The notes under the pieces were generated by a model. The model made no database searches. It was not told the origin of the DNA and worked only from the letters and a program-made list of their open reading frames with translations. Below, piece by piece: positions 59,240 through 64,000 of a stretch of DNA of 64,000 bases; positions within the stretch are counted from its first letter, which is position 1; every line of letters starts with the position of its first letter. The DNA lies in contig JAEMWC010000002.1 in assembly GCA_016490735.1 (NCBI GenBank), positions 3,320,001 through 3,384,000 on the forward strand. Direction: 5' to 3'. The stretch is from Pachyseris speciosa. Its lineage: Eukaryota > Cnidaria > Anthozoa > Scleractinia > Pachyseridae. A program made the position numbers and the translations under genes.

Positions 59240-59528
59240 TTTGATAATGCTTTGGAACTAGGCTGTTTTGAAAGAAACTATATGCCTTACTGTCTGCAAT
59301 TTGGAGGTTTCACATAATGCATCGTCCTAAACCACAGAACTCAGAAACTGTGTGTAAATAACGTACAGATTATCAATACCCTGGAAATACATTTTTGGGA
59401 AGGGTTTTGTTTTAACGATCGTTTCTTCAAGAGTTTTAATTTAGCTGTAATTTTACTTTTTTCTTTAAAATCGCAATCAAACACGCAAGCAACGGAAAGA
59501 AAAAGCAGAGAGAAACAAGTGACGACAG

Positions 59529-59534
59529 AATAAA
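59529..59534 (+). terminator. possible polyadenylation signal
   Basis: AATAAA about 290 bases after the stop codon. Other A/T-rich candidates lie farther on, so this is a suggestion only. Confidence 0.4.
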
Positions 59535-59539
59535 TGTCA

Positions 59540-61165
59540 TCATGCTCATATATGCAAGAAAATAGCATGGTCAATATTTTTGTTGTGTTAGACAATATGC
59601 CATCAGAATTAAGGGCGCAAAATTGTTGTAACAAAACATTTGTTAGAATACACGCATGTTAAAACCACATGATAAAGGCTCATATATAACATATTTTGTT
59701 CTTCTCCACTTTGCACTTTCATGCAAGATCACCTAAGGTTTAATGCTGTTTAGCGCCATACCTGGAACAGTATAATGGGAAGCTTGTAACATTGCCGGAT
59801 TATTGTTTACATCCCACGCCAACCCCCATCTCCTCAATTTCTTCTACCTTAAAAAAAAATAATAATAATTCGCGCTGCAAATTTGGCAACTAAGTTTAAA
59901 CCCCAAATCAACATGCTAAGTTTAGTTTTTTTTTTTGTTATTTTTTATTTTAAAACACAAAATGGTACCATGCAACGCTTTCCCGGAAGACAAAGAAAAT
60001 ACTCCATAATTCCCAGCTTTATACTATTGTCTTCAACAATTACAATGCCAGGCTATAATCAGGCAGATTCCTACCATTAAATTTCATTGTGATTAAAAAA
60101 ATGTTTGTTAGTATAAGACAAGCAGATTTCATTTGTTTAAATAGGAAGAAGAACATTAACCCCAGCCTTAAAATGTTACGCATGGATTTTGCACGGATTA
60201 AAGGGAGCTAGTAGACGAGTTGTAGCACTTTTGAAATAAATTGAGAAGCATACCTAAATAACCAAAGTCCACGAGAATGACATTTGACACTTTTGACATT
60301 TGTTACATTCGTGCAAAAAAAAAAATCGACAGATTTCATTTCTCGAAAAAAATGAAGACAAGCTTGGCCGACCATTAACTCTTGCTACATGCGTAAGCAT
60401 TGGTGTTTTGTTTTGGTTTTGTTTTTGTTTTCTTGATACACAAGTGTTTATGCATTGATTTTAAAGTTAGGAGTAGAAATGGGTGATACTTAAACCTTCA
60501 CCAAAACCACAGAAAGAGCCAATGGGTAACTCAGGGATAGCTGCTTTGACAGGCATGCAGAGATAGTTGCCATAATGGGTTGATAGATTTGGACACTGTA
60601 TCCAAGTGAATATAATTTACATATATCGCGGTGGTTTATAATGGATTTGGGGAAAATCCAATAACAGCAAGTAACTTCAAAACTGTATAACTTTATAACT
60701 GTAACATTTACTGTATAAAGTGCAATAAGGCCGGTGAGAAAATAAAAACAGAGCGCTAGAGTCAGAACATTGGTACTTCCTAAGGACATTTTTTTTTTGT
60801 TTAAAAAATGTACGATTCTTATTTAGAACGACAAAAAGCTGACTATTCGCATCTTTTTTCTTGTGTAAACAAAGGGAAAAATCACAGAATATGGAATAAC
60901 ATTTAACGACTATGATAGCAACAAAGAGGCAAAACGGAAATGAAAAATCCCAAATCTTGTAACGTTTTTAGAGAATTCATGTAAGAGTACAAGTAGAATA
61001 ACGTCTGTTCGATTCATCGTGTAAACAAACGGCTCGGCAACTCAGAGCGAGAACTGTCACATCTTTGCCAAGTTTTTGCTCATCCTAGAACACTCAGGAG
61101 CAGAAAGTCGCAATGAGACGAAGAATTCACAGTCAATTTCTGGATTAGCGACAGTTTACAAGACG
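59540..61165. other. no gene seen
   Basis: AT-rich flank with homopolymer runs. Frames of up to 99 codons (for example 60490-60789 on the minus strand) have no recognisable features. Confidence 0.5.
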
Positions 61166-61172
61166 GACCATC

Positions 61173-61460
61173 TTATAAAGTTTCGCTACTCCCGAATTGC
61201 TTGTCCGATATGCTCTCATCCAGGAAGGTTTCAGTTATTGCTAAAATGTCAAAGCGACACACTCTAAGCAATAGTTTGATTTCATCCATCTTATTTCTCA
61301 AGCCTCGAACATTCAATTGTGCTACACTGAAATTATTCGAGCCACGGTTGATTTCACTCGCAAAGTTCAATAAATAATCTTCACCTTGCGTAGATATGCC
61401 TTGCCATCCAGGGTTTAATTCAACATCACCAGAAAGTAAAAGTGTCTGTCTAGTAGCCAC
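61173..61460 (-). pseudogene. LINE ORF2 5' fragment: 2A-like peptide and endonuclease start
   Basis: Starts MATRQTLLLSGDVELNPGW. The GDVELNPG core is that of 2A-type ribosome-skipping peptides, but the residue after the glycine is W rather than P. About 25 residues later comes FSVAQLNVRGLRNKMDEIK, then FDILAITETFLDESISD, the first two blocks of an APE-type LINE endonuclease. CR1-like and related LINEs are known to carry N-terminal 2A sequences. The fragment ends in a stop soon after ISDKQFG. Frames farther upstream (61494-62017, minus) may be leader sequence of the same insertion, but I cannot confirm that. Confidence 0.8.
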
Positions 61461-62122
61461 CGAGTTTGCATAGTACGAAGCTCTGCCTGAACTCTAGAAA
61501 CACTTGAATCTGCAAAATCTACCAGAGGCCGCCGGCTTGAAGTTGAAGTCGCCACCAAAAGTCCGGAGGCAAATAACACCCTCAATTTCGGAATTTAGCG
61601 TATCTGGTACAAAAATAGCAATGTGCCGATGAAGAGGATACTTAGCTGCATTACGGATGATATTTAGATGCGTTAAGACCAAGCCTAAAAGTAGAAAACA
61701 TCTTGCAGCCTTGGAGCTATTGCAAAGCGTGACCGCCATGCTTGACTGCTTTCTGCAACTGTTAAATGTATCAAAAGGGAAAATGGGGTATATCTTAAAT
61801 TCTGATTGACTGAATCTTTCAGAACAAAACTTAAACTAGTGGTTTCAATTGGAAGTGAAGTGCTGCCCCATACAGACACCTTTGCCTCTAGCCAGTCAAG
61901 GCTGTGCTCTGGCGGCGCCCTTAGGCGGCTAGCTAAAGTTTGGTGAACTCTGGCGACTGCGAAAAAATTATTTGTCGCCGTGCCGGGCATTCCTTCTCCA
62001 AGTTCAGTATGCAACAAAACATGCCAAAACTGATTCTTCTCGATGTTGGTTTATTGCGTTAGCGAAGCGTGGCAGAAAAAAATTCGTTCTACAACCATTA
62101 GAGATAAGATAAGATAACTTTA

Positions 62123-62478
62123 TTAATCATAAAAATTACAATTTCCTCGATTGTGATTGGTTTAAAAGACTCCTATTTTCCACTAATTCACTTGCCAAGT
62201 TGTTATCGGACAGTTTGTTATTGGACAGTTTGTTATCGGACAGTTCAATAAGCCAATCACATTCAAAGTAGTATTTTAAATCAACCAATCACATTCAAAG
62301 TTTTAGTTTAAATCAACCAATCACAACCTTGGTTACAATCACCATACATTTTGATCGTTGCCAATTTCAGAGCGACATTAAACAATTTACGCTTCCTTTG
62401 TCAGTATTTTAATGCAAAATTTCCTTCCCTTTTACAACTTGGCTCTTCTTTTTCGGAAATTGTAATTTTTATGATTAA
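62123..62478. mobile_element. small MITE with 24-bp perfect TIRs
   Basis: TTAATCATAAAAATTACAAT and four more bases at 62123-62146 are exactly inverted at 62455-62478. Inside are three copies of TTGTTATCGGACAG-type and repeated AACCAATCACATTCAAAG strings. There is no coding region. Confidence 0.85.
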
Positions 62479-62568
62479 TTGGTAATAAGACTTCGTGTGT
62501 TGTTTTCCCAATGTAGACCATCTGATCTTCCTAAGGGATTTGTGTTTTTATAAATTATGTGAGGGTTG

Positions 62569-62680
62569 TTTACCTGGAACGAGGAGGTATATGATATATT
62601 CACCTGGTACCGCCCCGAGGGCGCAGCCCGAGTGGCGGTGCCAGATGAATATATCACATACTCCCTCGTTTCAGGTAAAT
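62569..62680. repeat. foldback hairpin, about 50-bp arms
   Basis: Left arm TTTACCTGGAACGAGGAGG continues through GATATATTCACCTGGTACCG. The right arm mirrors it and ends CCTCGTTTCAGGTAAA. The loop is GC-rich (CCCCGAGGGCGCAGCCCGAG). Arms differ at a few positions. Confidence 0.85.
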
Positions 62681-62689
62681 AGCATGCTT

Positions 62690-64000
62690 ATTTGTCAGTT
62701 GGTGAAGTTTTCTAAAAGAAACAAAAGGCCATTAAACAACGAAAAACTTATTTTCTATTTGGTCGAGTTTTATTTTTAATGGCAGACTGTGAGATTTCGA
62801 CTATAAACTGTTTTTTTTCTGAATTGAGGTTTTCTGAATGTTTGCACAACAATTCGTCGGCGTGTTTTGTTTTCTGTTACACAAAGCAATATGTATGGAT
62901 ATTTTCTCTTGTCTGCTGTTATGCGGGGTAAACATGTTAGTTACTTTTGCATAAACAGTCCATTCAGTGAACTACTACGTGGTTGAACGGCTGCTGTTAA
63001 AATTTGGGAAAATTGAGCTCTCGGCTAGCATTGTAAGCAACGATGAACGATAGTGAAGATGAAGTCTTCTTAATGATGATAATGATAATGATAAGGAATT
63101 TGTATAGCGCTAAAACTATAAATAATATTCAGAAGCGCTTTACAAAAGTTAAAGTTCTATGCTAATTAAAATTAAAATATTCCAAGGCAATAAACATTAG
63201 ACCTATTGAAACAAACTAAAAGCTTTCCTAATTAAAATGTTTTAAGTTGCTTTTTAAATATGGCGAGGCTACTACTTGTTCTTATAGTTAATGGCAGCGA
63301 GTTCCATAAAACTGGTGCAACATGAGCAAAGGCCCGATCCCAAGTGAAGAGCAGTTGGCTTTTGGAACGAACAGAAGAGACCCAAAACCGATTTTCAGGG
63401 TCTTTCGATTCGAGTGTCCTTAGACGTTTACGGCGTATTACGACAAGATGATATTCCTCGTTTGGAAGCAGGTGGGTCGCAGTAGGAGAAGCTGTTTCAG
63501 ACTAGTTTTGTTTCAACAACAACTCGAGTTCTTGAGCTTACCCGTTGTTTGTTGAAAGCTCGCTTAAAGTCCTCTCCTTACAAAAAAAAAAACTGTTTAT
63601 AATAGAAGGCCAGGTAGGCCAGTTTTCTTTCACAAATTGTAAAGTTGTGTTCAATATGAAATGAAATTAAAGGGTAGAAACTTGCTAAGCATTAAATCAC
63701 AACCACCCGTGGCAAAGCGCTAGTATTGTATGTAAGGTCCGAATTTTCGTCTGTGTTTGTTTTTTCTTCTTTAGAGTTTATAAGTCGAGGGGAATATGTG
63801 TAGGGGAATATGAGCAGGGGAAATACATATTGCATTGTTGTGTTATTGTTATCAGCTATTGTTTCAGCCCTGCCCTCCCCTGTTACAATCAAAGCCGCCA
63901 CCAACTTTTCAGACAGCTAATAATGATCAGGGGTTATGTGACAAATTCCCCCGAAAAGAGCAAAGGAAACCGAGCCAACTGACAAATAAGCCTACATATG
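62690..64000. other. no gene seen; short repeat words
   Basis: AGCGCT words around 63103-63140 (TGTATAGCGCTAAA, GAAGCGCTTTACA) resemble the ends of LINE-related repeats. No open frame of interest is found to the window end. Confidence 0.4.

Noticed and set aside
61494..62017. Minus-strand frames as host exons
   Set aside because: No domain, no clear splice sites; they lie just upstream of a LINE fragment and may be its leader or random.

Overview
The window looks like a repeat-rich, AT-rich piece of an invertebrate animal genome, most likely an anthozoan such as a stony coral. This is inference from the intron-split extracellular gene, the tRNA-headed SINE, Ngaro and Crypton elements, and a hammerhead 'retrozyme'. 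No species can be named from sequence alone. There is one clear host gene, incomplete at its 5' end. Nearly everything else is mobile DNA or satellite.

Layout. 1-7880: diverged low-copy repeats, a broken CR1/L2/Jockey-like LINE (3865-5635) and a minisatellite (6540-7555). 7887-8437: a tandem 253-nt repeat with type I hammerhead ribozymes. 8438-32639: fragments of an unusual DNA element. Its best copy (24411-32639) is bounded by a 28-bp perfect direct repeat. It carries a tyrosine recombinase with a zinc finger and a Myb-like domain, and a convergent, intron-containing superfamily 3 helicase gene with an acidic tail ending in a PCNA-box-like motif. It also has a dense GGAAC/GTTCC array upstream of the recombinase and a palindrome-bearing satellite in its right part. 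A helicase-half copy (8438-18017) joins head-to-tail to a recombinase-half copy (18018-20810) through one diverged copy of the terminal repeat. The satellite of the left copy contains a tRNA-derived SINE with a 13-bp target duplication and a separate KIAA1958-like Crypton. All recombinase and helicase copies are broken, each in different places.

33000-59240: host gene on the + strand, eight exons found: PAN/apple, EGF, calcium-binding-type EGF, two discoidin (F5/8C) domains each split over two exons, and a fibrinogen-like C-terminal exon. The 15.5-kb intron inside the first discoidin domain holds three nested insertions: a TIR element (39088-53426) containing a Ngaro retrotransposon (39439-53039), whose coding region is in turn interrupted by a TIR element with GATC-rich arrays (43159-50822).

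59240-64000: the 3' flank, a LINE 5' fragment with a degenerate 2A-like peptide, a small MITE and a foldback hairpin. The most novel part is the recombinase plus SF3-helicase element: direct-repeat ends and a head-to-tail junction suggest a circular intermediate and site-specific insertion, while the helicase and iteron-like array suggest self-directed replication. These functional links are inferred.
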